Assembly: GCF_040958095.1 (NCBI RefSeq)
Contig: NC_091209.1
Coordinates: 11,599,984 to 11,663,983 of the forward strand
Length of the DNA: 64,000 nt
Direction: 5' to 3'
From: Procambarus clarkii
Taxonomy: Eukaryota; Arthropoda; Malacostraca; Decapoda; Cambaridae
The notes below the pieces were generated by a model that saw only the letters and a list, made by a program, of their open reading frames with translations, was not told the DNA's origin and searched no databases. The number at the start of each line of letters is the position of its first letter. Position 1 is the first letter of the stretch. The position numbers and the translations under genes are program-made. Positions 26,601-42,600 of this stretch are shown piece by piece.

Positions 26601-29600
26601 AAAAAAATAAGGATGTGGAGGGGTGAGGGAATATAAAAATTAAGATAACTATCAAGTATGTTACTGTATAAAAATGTTAGCATATTTCATAGTTGTAATG
26701 ATTATATGATAGTAGTAGTAAGTAATCAAAAGAAGATGCCAAGCTAGAACAGTTAAAGGTTCCTAGATATTAGTAAGGATGTCAATGCAAGAGCAGACAG
26801 AAATAAGACAAGTGATGTCAATGGGGGATAAATTTCACCAAGGATTTCACCAAAGATTTTATCAAGGGATGTACGACTCGAGGAACAGTGGAAAACCAAA
26901 ATTTATGCTCATCCTAAAAATCAAGACATTCTATGTGGAGGTATGCAATTGCTACCAGAACAATAACATTTTGTGCCCACAAGTATCATGTTGGGTCAAT
27001 ACGTGACCTAGCCATAGTAGTTTCCCACGTCCTGTTTTGGCGAAAGGAAGGACACAGACTTGAGTTACAATTAATAATACATCATTTGTTATTTGGAACA
27101 GCTCATCTCTCTCCAACTGTGGCAGATTGCAGTATGAATGATAATGCAAATATCTGAGCAAGGAACTCATTTCTGAGAGATGGGACGGGCATCTGCGAGA
27201 TCGTTAAAGGCATCACAGATATGGCTGGGAACCCAATAAAACTAGAATGAGTAAAATCTGTTAGAGATAAGCCACAGTTAATGTTGTACTCTATCTCAAT
27301 TACTGTGGTTAAATGATTCAAGGACCACGAAAAATTATCTCAATGATAATACAATAATAAACTTTGGCACATGAAAAGTAATGGCCTTTAAGCATGAAAT
27401 ATTACAATTTTCTACAGCATAAATACTTTACAAAAAATTTAATTTTATCAGAAAAATAATGGCAAAGCCAACACAGCCAGCAGATTCTGACTCTGCCATA
27501 AAAAGATCAACAGTACATGAATGGCAAGGGAAGTACTGTAGTCAAGAAAAAATATTTCAGGATAGTAGGGAAAAGGGGAAAATGGGAATAGTGTATAAGC
27601 TTTCATTGTACAACATAAGGCTTGGCAAACTTTTACAAACAGGATTTGCCAACGGGGTAATGTAGGCAAAATATGAGAGAACACATTGCAGACATGCAAA
27701 CAGTGGCTCCTATAAGTGAGCATTACTTCTAGTAAAATAAAATGTGTACAAGGCTCTCAATGGGAAGATGACATCAGTCAAATGAAGCATAAGCATGAAT
27801 GTGCATTATGAAGGACCTGCATGAAGCATCAGAGCCAATAGCGATTACAGCCATCTTGTAACGATGAAATACTGATTTCCACATACAAACTCTGGGCTGG
27901 CATAGGACAAAAGGTCCCAGAGATCATGTGCAAGCCATTATGATGCACAGCATCAAGATGAAGGATCAAGAGCAAAGCAGATGGGGGTACCTTATACCGA
28001 GCCCAGCTTCCTTTCTTGACAATTAAACCGAGAGTTTGCCCACCCTGGTTCAAATGACCCCTTTTCCCCACTATGGTCGCCCATTCTATCCACACTGTTC
28101 TTCCTACAATGGATGACCCACATGGTAGTCCTAGAACTGCTAGTACATGTAGTCGCCCAAAAACCCAGTAGGGTGGAGGGGAAAACAAGCCCCACTTATG
28201 GCCCTAAAACAATGCACAAGCCATGCTACCCAAGGAAAATCCAGTAGACAGGCCCCCCACAAAAATATAAATACAATACACAATCAAAATATACCCTATA
28301 TATTACTGTAATAATTTAATTGTTATTTTGTAATTTTCTTAATGATATCTACTCATAACAATGATCTTAATATATTTCCGTCGAAATGCAAGAGTCCAGA
28401 GCAGAATTTTTCATTTCCATAATATCCAACCTCAGCATGTTTTCCTTGTTGAAAGTAATAAATTTTGCAGCACTCGGATTTCTAATTAATGTGATTGTGC
28501 CATCAAAATGTATGCAAATACATATTTTATCATTTGCGCTAACAAAAATTTGGGGGATCCAAAAAATAGGAAAAAAATTATACCGGAATATATAGTACAA
28601 GTATTACCAATTATCTTGAATTAAATAACTGATTGGATGTGTGGCAAATTAGTAAGCAGAGCTGCACTCAACACATAAGTGAAATATATAACCATTAAAA
28701 GGTGACAGGATAACTCATCACAGACAGCCATTAGTGCATAAGCACTGCTCTAACTGAACTTTTATCCAGCCTGAAAAACAAATAAGCAAACTTTTTTTTT
28801 TTTACTCCACTGTACTGTTTACAATTCAAGGAACTGAATTGTGATATAAATTCACTCCTTCTAGACCTTGTACTCAACTGGCTGATTCCTTAATCAGCAG
28901 GAAACTAATTACAAGCATGATCAACATTAAGGCTTTTGGAAGACTAGACTTGTATTCTGAATGACAACAATTAGGCCAAATGTCATTTGTGCACAGTGCA
29001 AAGATCTCTTCAGGATAATCTGTCCTCAGGAAGAGGTAGATCACAAAACTCCTATTACTAATTATTACCATTACAAGAATTTTTGTTTTAATTAGGTGCC
29101 AAAATAAATATAAGAATGATTACTGTCAAGAACTTTACTGAATACTATACTGTAATTAATAATAGGAGTTCAAAATAGAGTGGAACATGTATCTGGTGTT
29201 TCAGCAACAGGAAATGTGGATTAACTGGTATACTGACTTTACGTAACTACCGGTTACAAATACATTCATCAATAGACTGTGCGAGGGGTAGCAGGGAGTT
29301 TGTTTTGATTGGTGTAGTTTGCCTCCAGTTTGCAGCTTATGAAATTGTCGTAATACAAAAAAATACAGTCCCTTGAAAAATGCCTTGGGAAGTGTTTCAG
29401 GAAGCAATACAAGAAAGAGAGCTTTGTTGTACACTGGTATTAACCCAAAACTAGAAATTGTAGAAAGTTGGTAATCAGCCCACAACATTGCAACTGTACA
29501 AAGCATTTCATTACCAAATCTAATGATTTGTGCCTAATAAAGCAGCTTCTTCATGTATTTGAATAGATAATAAACATAGGAATACAGAGATATGATAAAA

Positions 29601-32600
29601 TTCCTTTGTAACGTCTTGTTACTAAGCCATATAAAGGATACAGCACTGGCCCACATTGAATACACTAGTTCAAATATATTATTGAAAGTTTTGTCGTTCT
29701 ACTTAAAGATTTAGTACATAGAGAATTTATACAAGTTAATGATACTTTAAATACATTATACAATTATGTATATCCGGATGATTTATCAAATTAATATTCC
29801 TATAGTTTTATTTTAATTAACCATTAACCATTAGATTAGACAATGAGATGTACTGTAATAATTTATACACAAAATGCTCCTAAAAGTATATACTGTATTA
29901 AGATTATTCAGTTCACGTGTAATACGCATTAGTGTAAAACTTTACAGTTAGAGCTAGTGAAAGACTCGACAGATGTTTTAATAATGACTTAACAGCAATC
30001 TGGTGAGGGTTTGGTCTGATTATAGCAGATGAAACTTTCACTATGTGGAAAGAGCAGATGATTCAAGAAACATTAGGATGAAACACATGAAACATTAGAA
30101 TGCATTACCAGTAGTTTCATTTATTACAGTATTGAAACAATATATTAGTGTATGTGCTATAAATCTGACTTTGATATCAAATACAAGATTTCTATAATTA
30201 CAATTGGCAATTGTAACCAAATTACAATTTCAAGTACTGTATATTGAGAGCAGAATCCACTAAATACACACTACTGTACTGCTTTCTAAAATTCTATTTT
30301 ATATCAGAAGCAAAGGATACCACAAGACCAAGGGTAAAGCAATAAATTGTTGTTAAGGCCCACGTCCAACAGTCCAATAGCAATGAAGAAGCTCATATCT
30401 GCAGCCTGTTGAGCCTACAGCCTGTAAAGTCTGGAAGCAGTTAGTACCATACAAGACATTCAAGTGCACATTTACACTTCATAGCTTAAACCAAACGAAA
30501 GTGAGTATTTCATTCATTAGACATACCTAATTTCATCAAACATGTTACACAAAGAGAATGCAAATGTCAAATGGAGGTGAAAGAATTACTTTGAAATCAA
30601 TGCCCTATGTCATTTTAGTAATAGAAATACAGTAACCCTTTCAGTTGCAGAAATAGAAATTGCTCCGGTTGAACCATTGATAAGAGCACTTCCGAAAAAT
30701 ACTGCAACACTACTTGGTGCATTTTTAACATGCAAGTTTAAACAACACACCACCATGAATTCCAGAAAATACAATGTTGGCACATTTATCGAGGGCTTAT
30801 TCCTAGCGTTTCTACTCTCGCAGTCACAACTGTACAAAACTGTTCTAGATCGAACATTAGGAGAATCGTGAACTATAAGCTTAATAAAAATTAACCAGTA
30901 ACTAAGAACCTTATCTTGTGAGGAAACAATATAACTATCACAGCAGATTCCAGGCAATTAACTGGGTTTTATGTAGGAACCTGGAGAATTCCAAATGTTT
31001 TGTACAGCTTGAGAATAAGAATTTATAGGGATATTTCCTGTATAAAATGCCTGCATTACAAATATTCATGAAGTTCTCTTTTTGAATGGAAACCCCCAAT
31101 AAAAAAGTGAGGTGACTTTTGTTTAATTTCTTACTACCAAAAGGGTCAATGCATGATAATCCATTCATATACTGTATTCCACAAAACCCAAAGCAAGCAT
31201 TTACAAGTTTAAAAGAATACAATACAATTATTAAGTTTTCCCCACAATAAAATAAAACCAGATTCAGCAAGGTGACAATCTTTAAATACTTAGCCTATAT
31301 ATCAAGCTGAGCTATATATAATTGTAATCTGCATTACTCAGTTTATACACCCAACATCACTCATTGCAATACTGCAAGCAATCCCTATCGTTCAACCCTA
31401 CCCACACACCCCAACAATATTACTTTGCCTTTGGAAAAAACTGCTCTTTGGCATTTCTGTTTCTCCCATTCAAGTGATGCCTAAGGCTGATTTTTGACAT
31501 AACTTTAATCATTAAGATAAAGTGGCAACTGCTTCAGTTGAATGGTACTGTCCAATAAATGCACCTGGACCTAAAACACTAGAATGATGAAAGAGGCGCC
31601 AGACGTTCATTACAACAAAACAAGTAGAGTTGAAATAGACAGAGCATGACAACTACATGCAAAATAGTGACAGCAACTGACAAAGTTGGCAATTAGGTTT
31701 TTGAAACCCCATTAACATTATTTGTAGGTCCAGATGGATGAACTTTGTTCAACAGTCTCTCTTCATATGATCTGTATGGCACTATCATAAAAAGTTAACA
31801 ACATTTTTATGCAGGACTTTCCCATTCCAAAACCATTCTGACTGTCCAATACATCATTCTTTCAAGATCTTCTAACCATTTAATTTTATTTACTTTCTCT
31901 GATATGCTGACTACCACACTTGTCAATAATACAAGTCTATAGCGCATCTTTGTTACTGTGATAATTTTCACCCTCTCCCATATATCTCATAGTGGTTTTC
32001 TCTAGGTCAACATCTTGGTGCTCTAGGTTATATTCAAAAGTACGCAACAAGTCATTTTGCAAAATACGCGCCAGCTTATGCTCTCTTAATCTGTTACCCA
32101 CTGTTAATCTCTGGATTTCATTCTTCTCGAACAATTTATTTAAGTAAATTTAAAGTGTAGGCTGGGTTCCATTTTGCATTTCTTTCCTGGCCCTTCATTT
32201 AAAATGTCTTTCCTCTTTCTTCTCACTATTTGTACTGTATAGTTGTTTTGTGCTTATATATAATATATATATTGCTAACGTGTGGGGGTTAGGCCACTGC
32301 CTATATTATTTTTTTTTTTTTAGTCTGGCCCTTTTGCAATTTGATAACATCTTGTTTTATTTTGTTTTCCAGTTCTGTGCCTTTGATTTGGTTTTAATTT
32401 TTTGGCATCTTTGTTATAAATACTAAAAAAATTCCATAAATCTCATTATCATCACCTTTAAACAAACCAACTCAATCAAATTTCTTAAGGAACTTGCTTA
32501 GATCACTGTGATGATCCCTGTTAAAGTAGTTCCTCTTGATTTATCCCGTTCTCACCAGTCTCGTTCAAGTCGTACTAAATTGACAAATTTTATTAAGAGG

Positions 32601-34622
32601 CCATGATCACTCTTACCTGATGAAGACAGGTACTGAAGGTCAAAGATTTTGCCCCCTTTACTGGTGAATGCCAGATGTGCATGTGTGCACATATACACAT
32701 TATAGATCCATACATACAGTGGACTCTCACTTTATTGGAACTCAATCTACTGGAGTAGCTGGATGCAATACAAAGGTTGCCATTTCAGAAATACTGTATG
32801 CTACTGATTACACATGGAAAACATAAAAGATTTTCAGTGAACCAAAACCATGCAATCATTTGACTCGAATTCCGAGCCAAAATACACGCATATATTATGG
32901 CCTGCCATTTATATGACCTATGCCTAGGCGGCAGAATATTACTTCCTATTTCTGGTGTCTGAGAAGTGTAAAAATGAGGAATCAGCAAGTAGAGCGCCAC
33001 AGTCCCCCTCCTCCCTTAAATGGTCACTGTAGTACTGTGATAAACTGAAACGCTTTTCATAATAGTGGCTTTAGGCATTGTATGTACTAGCTCTATCTAT
33101 AAATTCATCAATATTTGTATCACCCCTTGTATGTATGTACTTTACCTGAATAAACATTTGAATTTGAATTTAGAATTTTTTTTTTAATAAGAGCACGTGC
33201 CTGGTGTGTGTTGGCTGACACATCACTGGACACATAAATGAAAAGTTATTCTTACACTATTGTTGATTTACAATACTTTATTTAATATATACAGTATACA
33301 TTATACATATTTATGTACTGAAAAGGCCCACAGCCTCAGAGAAGAAGATAAAGGTGTATGTACATGCATATATTTATCCGATACATAAATGTTTTTAAGA
33401 GCCGTTATGTATCGCCATCCCTTCTGCAATTGCTCTTTCACTTCATACATATTTTTTCTGCACAATAATAATGTACTTAAATGTTCCAAGCAATAAAGTA
33501 GACATGATAATGTTCAAGTTCACGTTCAAACACTTGTTCACATGAATTTTTGTGCTATGAATTATGTACCTTTATCTGCAATTAATTTAAAATTAACAAT
33601 GTAACAGCATCTTATTTGAATACAAGCTTTTTCTGTATCATAATGCAAAATATTGATTTACCACCTAAATTTTAAAAACCTCATTTTATTTCAAAGTTTT
33701 ATATTGTATTTTAAATTGTACACAATAATACAGTATACTAAACTGTAATTATACTGTACGCTTATGCTTCTGTTATCAATACTTCCATATGTCATCATTA
33801 TTTATTAAGTTTTCCTATTCTGATACATCATTAATAATGTTATGATACAAAACATTTGTATATTTCTTATCTTTTGTCTTGTTATATCTTGTTATTGTCT
33901 ATCTCATAAAAATGTTTTTATATTCTACAGACTCTATTTTAACATACTTGTATGCTGTAGACCCTTCTCATGTTTCTTGCTAGATTTTTATATGCTAGCC
34001 ACACCCACGATTATTTTGTAATACTGGCCATATTTTGCTTAGGTCGTTCACTATTAACGAAATAGTTAAATCTGTCCACTAACTAATCCACAAGATGGAA
34101 TGAGATGTTCTCAATAAAGACAGTTATTACCGAACATTTATTAACATTTTATGGAATTACTTCAACACACTCGTCAAGTTATTGGTACTGAATTTAGGGC
34201 AAGACTGAAAAGGATGTGAATTTTTGTTACAAAAGTTTTCTTCAATAATTTTGTGTTCCTGGGCTACCTCTCTGCCCTTGTAAATGGAACAGAATGGGTC
34301 TATCACAATTGTAGATGCAGACTTGCTGTATATTTTGAGATTGTCATAAATGTTAAACATTTTTGTTTACATAATTCACTAAATTACGTTAACTTTGTGT
34401 TTACATAATTCACTAAATTATGCTAACTTTTTGTTTACATAATTCACTAAATTATGTATGCATTTTTGTTTACATATTTCAATAAATTATATATAACCAC
34501 AAAGATGTAAAGGCAAAATATATTGTCCAATTAGTAAGTTTTAGTAATTGAAGCTAGTTACTAAATAATTCCAAAGAACACAATATTAAACAATGTGAAT
34601 TACCTTAATATAAATACCATAG

Positions 34623-34692
<70 letters not shown>

Positions 34693-36536
34693 CTAGGGGG
34701 GAATAAGGCATGATAAAAGCTCGATATTTTTATATATATTGCTATGATACATACCAAAGCCTTCCCACAATCACAAGAAATACACCAAAGCTCTTAATGT
34801 GTTAAGCATGAACACTAATGCATTCTGCATCTTCAATAATAATTATACTCACCTAAGCTAGCAGGCAATTGCTTGGCAGAGACAAGGTTGTCCAAATTAA
34901 CAAGGTTGGAGTTCTCTCCCAAGAAGGCTGCTGGAGACTTTGATTTTGGTGGAGGAACTCTGTTATTGTCAGGAATAGCCGAACCCAGCCCACTTAAATC
35001 AAAAGCATCTGAGACACCGTCTGTCAAAAGATTTTCTATGTGAAAACAACTTTACTTCTGGAATATACACTTCAGTATAGTACATTAAGAAAAATATTTC
35101 TATACTACTGAAAGTGTGAAATAAAAATAGCCAAATGAACTAGGTAAAACTCTGGCAAGTGATCTAGACAAGAAGGCAACAATTAACCATTACTAGGTAC
35201 AGTATTTGTAAAAACTTTAATCAAGAACAAATTGGAAAGTAAAAAAATTAACTAAGAGATTATTTGTACTGTTGTACTTTTCCCTCATTACCTTACAACG
35301 GAGTGCCTTATCAAGTCAGCAATCTAGTGACTGTCAGTTGAAATCACTACTGAATGAGAAGTGTTAGTTTCTAATTTTTAAAAGATATTTTCTGTAGTAC
35401 AGCCATATTCACCACCAGCCTAATGCAAAACCCAATTGGGTCACAAAAACACATGGTCAAATGCTGGAAGGTATTGTATATGATTTTATATCTTAGATCA
35501 ATCTATAATAACAATTCTAGAGTCAGCAAATAAACCCACTCATTACAGTCTACACTCACTACTAGAAGACCCATTATTCCCTGCAAGGTTGCTGCTATTT
35601 ATAACAAATAAAACTCACTCAAATATATGTATAACCTTAGCTTATAGCAATTATGAGTCTACTGAATATATTTTATGCCCTATTTTTGTATCACTTACAA
35701 ATTTGCTAATGTTGCTGTTTAATCCAGTATCTCAATAGTTTGTTTATATATATTTTATATATATATATATATATATAGTGCAGTTTATATATTCATATAT
35801 ACAGTATTGCAGTCCCCCGTGGCATAGTGGTAAGGCACTCAGCCAGCACTTCGTGAGCGCTTTGGCCTGGGTTCGTATCTTGGCCGGGAAGGCTGTATGA
35901 ATAGCATATGTTGTTTTAAATGTGAAAACATTCATATGCTATTCGTACATCCCAGCACTTCAGTGCTTTGTATTTACATTCCAGATTATGTGATCATTCT
36001 ATCAACTTTTGAGGGGTGAAATGTATTGTTAAAAGTAAGGGTTTCATTGAACGGAAAGTGATTGAGTCCACTCTGAACAATGTAACAACAGCCTTAATGT
36101 AAGCCCTAGCATGTACAAATTAGATACCCCATATAAGCTTCAATATAGCATGTCAATATAGCACCCATTTAACCTGTGTTTATTTATTTATTTATTTCCA
36201 TCCGGCAGCACTTATATATATTATCCAGTACAGGTATTTTTGTTTCGTACAGTTAACCTTATTTGCCCCTTTCCTTCGCCTATTTCATCTCTTTTTTATT
36301 CGTAGGTTTCATCCCCTATCTTGGTGGTCAGGTGACCTACCCGCCTACCCTGGCGGATGTAAAGTCTGCCTACCATGTTTCCTCCCTCATTCCATTTTGC
36401 TCTGATGAAGGTGAATTGAGCTGAAAGCGCGTTTAGCATTCTCTATTTTTAACGTGTAGTTTTTCCGCATACTTGAATCAGTGTTTTTGTTATCATTGTT
36501 GCATGCATGCATATTTTATTATATATACTGTGTGTG

Positions 36537-36623
<87 letters not shown>

Positions 36624-39600
36624 CTTATATTTATTTATATATATATATTTATATATAGTATATATATTTATTATACTCAAATATTTGACAAGTCATCCTG
36701 AAAGTAAAATATCAATTTACATCTTCAAATTTGATAGGAAATATAAGTCTTACTATTAGCTGGTTTATCCCTTATTGACAAAGCTGAGAACTCATCCACA
36801 TCTCCGTTGTTTGTAGGTGAAATTGGTGCAAAGGGATCTTTAGTTTGTGGCTTTGCGGGTACTGGATCCCAGGGGTCGTTGGTGCCAACAACTGGAGGCG
36901 TGGAGCTTTTAGCAGGTGGTATGATGCCTAGCACTGCCCAAGGATCATTACCACATATTCCTGAAAATCACCAACAATACTGTTCTTGATACAGTACTTA
37001 AAACATGGGATCATGATACTATGTAATAAACTTAAAAATTACACACAGCTCCTTTGAGTAAACATTTATAATAGAACCATTACAGTATGAAACCAATTTA
37101 TTTCTAAGAAACTGAAGATGTACAATAGAGATGCACAATTTTTTTTTTTACATATACTGTACTTAACCATATGCAGTGTTAAAAATCAGGACCTAAGAGC
37201 TATATCTTACATCCCATAGCACAGATAAGCAGTTTGGAATACATTCTATCTCGCCAATCCCACCCCATGCTCTCCACCCACCAATGGAAAGACTGAACTC
37301 GGTATAAACCTACCTCCCATTGGTGGTTCGGGTGATCTGGCAGGTGGAGGACCCCAAGGATCACTTGTAGTTGGTGGAGATGTGACACGTGAAGGAGGGC
37401 CTGATGCTGGAGAACCCCATGGATCAGGCTGTGGGCATGGCAAACTTGTGAAATATATACTACAACTCAATTACTTGTTTAATAAATATTCTGAAGGCAA
37501 ATAGTTGTTCGAAGATCACCTGAAATGCTGCAAAAGGTTTTGATAAGGCCATCAAGTATGGGAATGTTAACTACAATATATTTATTTGCCATTTATATAA
37601 AAGAGACAATAACCCTATCATTCTTTCATCTTAATATAACACACAGTCATCATCCCCCCCCCCATAGAAAATTTTGTTTTGGCCATATATACACACCATA
37701 GTGCCAATTCGAATGGCCAGTTTTAGAAAACATAATGGTAGTTTTAAGTTATATCATTACCAATATTGTACATGACTACAAAAAACAATTCCCACTGGGT
37801 TATTTTTTAGTAGTTAAAAAATGTACAGTACTGTAATCAAGTTGCCCAAAATTTGTTTACAACAATTAAGACACTAAAAGAACAAGTTAAAAGGACAGTG
37901 CAGATAATGTAAACATTAACTGAATGTTACATCTGAGACTGTATATCAATCTAATAAATGGAATCCAAGTGAAGCCTCACTGCTAGGAAGGTCACACACC
38001 TACGTCTCTAAAACATGCATCATTTCCTTCAAAGTTCTCAGAAATAGTTTGGCTTGGATTGTACTGAATTTCTCACCTCAAACTGTGGGCTTCTGTTATA
38101 GAAAAGAAAAGGGTTTTCAAGTTGCGTAAATTTATAACTTATTAAATGTATATACATTAAAACTGACTGAAAACCTCACAGTATTTTATTCTTCCGAATA
38201 AATGACCAACTCACTAAAACTAAGCTATTAGAGTAGTATGAGTAGTGTATCACCTACTCAAGCAACAGCTAGTGTTGTGACACAGTACCTGTTTAGGAGT
38301 TTCTGAGCCACCATTTGGGAGAGCCATTCCCCAGGGGTCTGTCTACATAAGAAAAACATTGTTATCAATGCCACGGTACATATCATTTTAATCAAAGAAA
38401 ATTAACAGAAGTATCTGACACACAAGATCCTGTTGATTCAAGGTAGCCGAGAAAAATTTATGCTTGGTACAAGCTACTGGGGCAGAAAATGGAATGAATA
38501 GGTCAGATCTCAAAATTTCTATCTATTGCATGTGTCGCGTACATTTCTCCCCCAGCAACTCCCGAGGGGATGGCCATGGCAGGTATCAAGCTAGATTAAA
38601 ACTAATAATTAGTATTCCAGAAGACTATACACCTAAATATACAATATTTTGTTAATTCATTATACAATATTTAAATTTTGCCTTTGAACTAATATTGAAA
38701 GATAACTACCTACTTGAAGACAGACACATAATTGTTGGGTAATTACTATACAATACTACTTACCTGATCTGAGCACACAATTATTATCAATGAGAAACTA
38801 AAAGACAGCAAAACAATACTTATGAAAGCATTAAGTATTTAAGTGGACATAAGTGGCTCATCAGGTGCTCTACTAAATTCATGGACAACATTTGTTTTTG
38901 TCTTACCATTTCTTCAATAATATTGCCATTATTGAACAAGTCATCCAAACAATTCTTGTAATTATCAAGAGTCAGCTAAGGCATGCAAAGAAATAAGATA
39001 ATAAGATGCAGTTCAATAATATGTACAGTGTATTTTAATATATAAATATATATTTTTGTTTTATTTATTTATTTTAGTACAGTATAATAAAGTTTTCCTC
39101 AAATGGAGTGATTTTTTCCAGATTCAGTCCAATGCAAGTGAACTTCCATTGCACCCATACTTTGCTATTTTGGTAGCTTTTAAGCCCAGAATTAGTGTGT
39201 TTTTATTAATGCAAATGATAGAACATGTTTTTTATACATTCTGATCCCAAAATCAATTGGAAAATTACATTATAAACATAAATATTATTATTTTGGTAAA
39301 CTTTTTTTTAGGTCCAGCAAATGTGTGAGCTTATTCCACCCAAAATCTTCAGTTATACATGTATTCAGCTTCTGCAACTACATTAGAGTACTTTGATGAC
39401 TACTGATGAATAACTGACCCGAGTGACTATTGATGTCCTCCTGTCTGTCTGACATTTACTAATTTAACTGCCAGACTGCCTCTGGAAGTTATCCAACCTG
39501 CCACTGCCATGCCACCACCCATGCCTCTACCCAACCTCCCACTGCCATGCCACCACCCATGCCTCTACCCAACCTGCCACTGACATGCCACCACCCAACC

Positions 39601-42600
39601 TCCCACTGCCATGCCTCTACCCAACCTGCCACTGACATGCCACCACCCATGCCTCTACCCTCCTCCCCCCCATCCCATCCCCATATCCTCTTGCATTATT
39701 CTATATATTTATTTACTTATACTTATGTGATTATTATTTTTATATATGAAATATATCTTTGGGGAAAATAATAGCCTGATTTTACGATAAACAAAATAGT
39801 CATAAAATATCAAGCAACAGTACAATAAAATAGTCTAGTTTGGATAGATGTCCGCACCATATGATTACAATTTGTGAGGTGTGAGTGTACTGTGTAGGAG
39901 TCTCCCACTCAAACGCACCAATTCATTTTGGACCAATCTATTGCAAAAGGACTTCCATTGTATTCAATATTTTTTTGTATTTTTTTTTTACTTATTAAAT
40001 ATCTGTCATGAAATGTTTTGGGAAATTTTTACTTCAAATGATGGAACACATCTTTCCAGATTTAACAAAATATAGTAAAAAATTAAATACAAATATGATA
40101 AAATTTATTTTCTTTACCTTCTCTTTTTCCCCACACTGTGGCTGCTTTTAGAGTTGTACACAAAGGATATGATAGAGAGAACCTGATTATTTAAGAGTTT
40201 TCATGCCTTGACTTTACCACAACCCAGCCCATTAATCTTATTTTCCAAATCAGATTTATGATGTAGTAAACAAAAACCATTTTAACGTTACAATGGAAAC
40301 CACAGAATAAAAATTTTCCTGTAACCAATAGCCTTTTCACAACCCCACCTGCATGTTGTACTTTATCCATACAATTCTAATTTTTTCTGAGAAATATTAT
40401 ATAATAACATTCATACCCCCTCTATATTTCCCATTCTCTAAAGATGAATTTTACCTAGTGAAATCCAAATTTTTCTCTCTCTAGATAGACATTTACGAGG
40501 GAATGGTGACTGTACAGAGTTTACTCTCTTGTTTGCTCTCCCTGAGGCCTAGTCCCAAAGCCCTATTTTCCAGAGTACTGTACTTTACTGTACAGTACTC
40601 TGTACTTTGTACTTTTATGTACTTTGCATAAAATCCAAAATTAAAAACCACAATATTTTGTTAACTAATGATCAAAATATGGATTTCCATTTGTAATAAA
40701 TATAAACAAATTTCTTAATTTTTTAATATATCAAAATGTGAAGATGTGTGTTCTATCATTTTCATTAATACAATCACCTTAATTGAGCCACAAACAGACA
40801 AAACGGCAAATGTCTCGCTGCAACAGAAGGTCCATGCCCAACTGATTCGCTCAAGCAAGACATCTACAGGTTAACACACACAACCAACAATGGTGTTAAA
40901 ATTGACTTCATATAGCATGGCTTATAAACAATAACAAGTGTTTAATATTATTTTCCATACCCAAGTAAGAAGCTGTCAACACACTTACATCCCAGGGGCT
41001 ACTCACGTGCTGCCCCACTTGTGCCCAAAACAGGCACAAGTGGGTCAGCAGGTATATTTAAATACCCTAAGTAAAAATAAAATGATAACGGCATGAATGT
41101 TTTCACTTTTCAAATTTTTAACACTACTGTATTTATGAAAATCCTTTTTTTGTTTTTATGCAGAAATGGCCAAAAATGATATCCCTTTAATTACATTGAC
41201 AGAAAAAAATTATGTACTGTATTTATATTTCAATTACATTAAAACAATATTCGTGCTCTGAATGAAGAGACTATCTTTCAATGCTATTAACAAAATTTAC
41301 TTTTGCAAATGTGGTAATCCTTGGAGGGTACAATTCTCAGTTCTGAGTCACCAGAGTGTTAATTCTTAAATCTGAAAAATAGTTTCAAACTAATATTATA
41401 AATAAATTTTTTGGACATTACAGTACCACATGCTCCAAAATTCTAATCAGTGATTTTTTTTATAAAAAATATCAAGGTTTACCATTTTATTATGTAATAG
41501 TAGCCGCAGATGTTAAATCTTGAGAATTTGATAGTTATAAGCAAACCCAAATTTCCTTAATTTTCTATAGTAAAAACTGACTTATGATGCAAGTCCTATT
41601 CGTCATATGATGTAAGCCGTCGTCTAGGGGTTGTCATGCAATTATTTTCTACTTCAAGATGTTTGCAACCGAGTAATTGCCCCGACACTTCACACCCTTC
41701 AGATGAAATGGTTATTAGTAGATAGGTGGAGTGCTCAGCTTTAATTTATAATATATAATGTTTAAAGCATTATAATGCTTTCATAAACAGCTATAATAAT
41801 ATAGCTGTTTTAATCCAATGTAACCATATACAGTATTGTTTTAAGTTTTTAATATACATTTTTGCAAATAATGTTTTATATTATATGGAAAAAAATTATT
41901 GAAAAATTATTACATGTAAAATATATTTCTGGGAATTTTCATGCGCAATATGATTATCTTTTTCAATTCAATGCTAGTAACTGTCCACAACATTTCGCTG
42001 CTCTATTCTGGAGTTATAGTATACACAATGTACACAGTAAGTTGCAACACACACATTAATACGTACCGAGGTAATAACCACAACTTCTGTTTAGCGAAAG
42101 CTTACAAAATGATAACAGTGTCATTGGAATGCAAGTGTGTTAAACTGAAGTAACTCAAGATGCATCTGAATAGTGAATGAGCTATGATGCAAAACAACAA
42201 CAATGGTGTTCACAGATATTTAAAATAAATATTTTGCCAAATATGATATTAAGAAACAGGCAACTAAATGCAATAATTATGGGGAATTTTGCAAGCAAAA
42301 GTTAACAAGAAATCAGACAAGAAGGGGTTGTTGCGCATGTCAATCTCTCGGCCATCACAACAACAAAATTAACGATACCAGACAAACAATCCTAATCAAG
42401 ATAAACTAATTTGAATCACTTTCGAACCAAATTAACTGATAATATTCAGAACAAACTAGATTTATTTCAGATCAGGGAAGCAAAACAAAAAGTGAAGAAA
42501 ACTTACTTAAAATCCTCCCTAACTTAAACAAGTTAAAATTCAAACGGCCAGTATATCAATGAAGATATTCAAATATAATTATTACATATAAAAAATGCCT

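Noticed and set aside
32716-33040. Complete Tigger-like element from the TACAGTGGACTCTC end
   Set aside because: No complementary end with a TA flank was found downstream. The same applies to the end at 56857.
34355-34492. CRISPR-like direct repeats
   Set aside because: Units are contiguous without spacers, and the genome is eukaryotic; it is a minisatellite. The same applies to 39483-39665 and 5693-5820.
35812-35890. tRNA gene on the plus strand
   Set aside because: A- and B-boxes are present, but the acceptor stem does not pair and the sequence continues into a repeat body; it is a SINE head. The same applies to 16080-16160 (minus) and 57715-57800.
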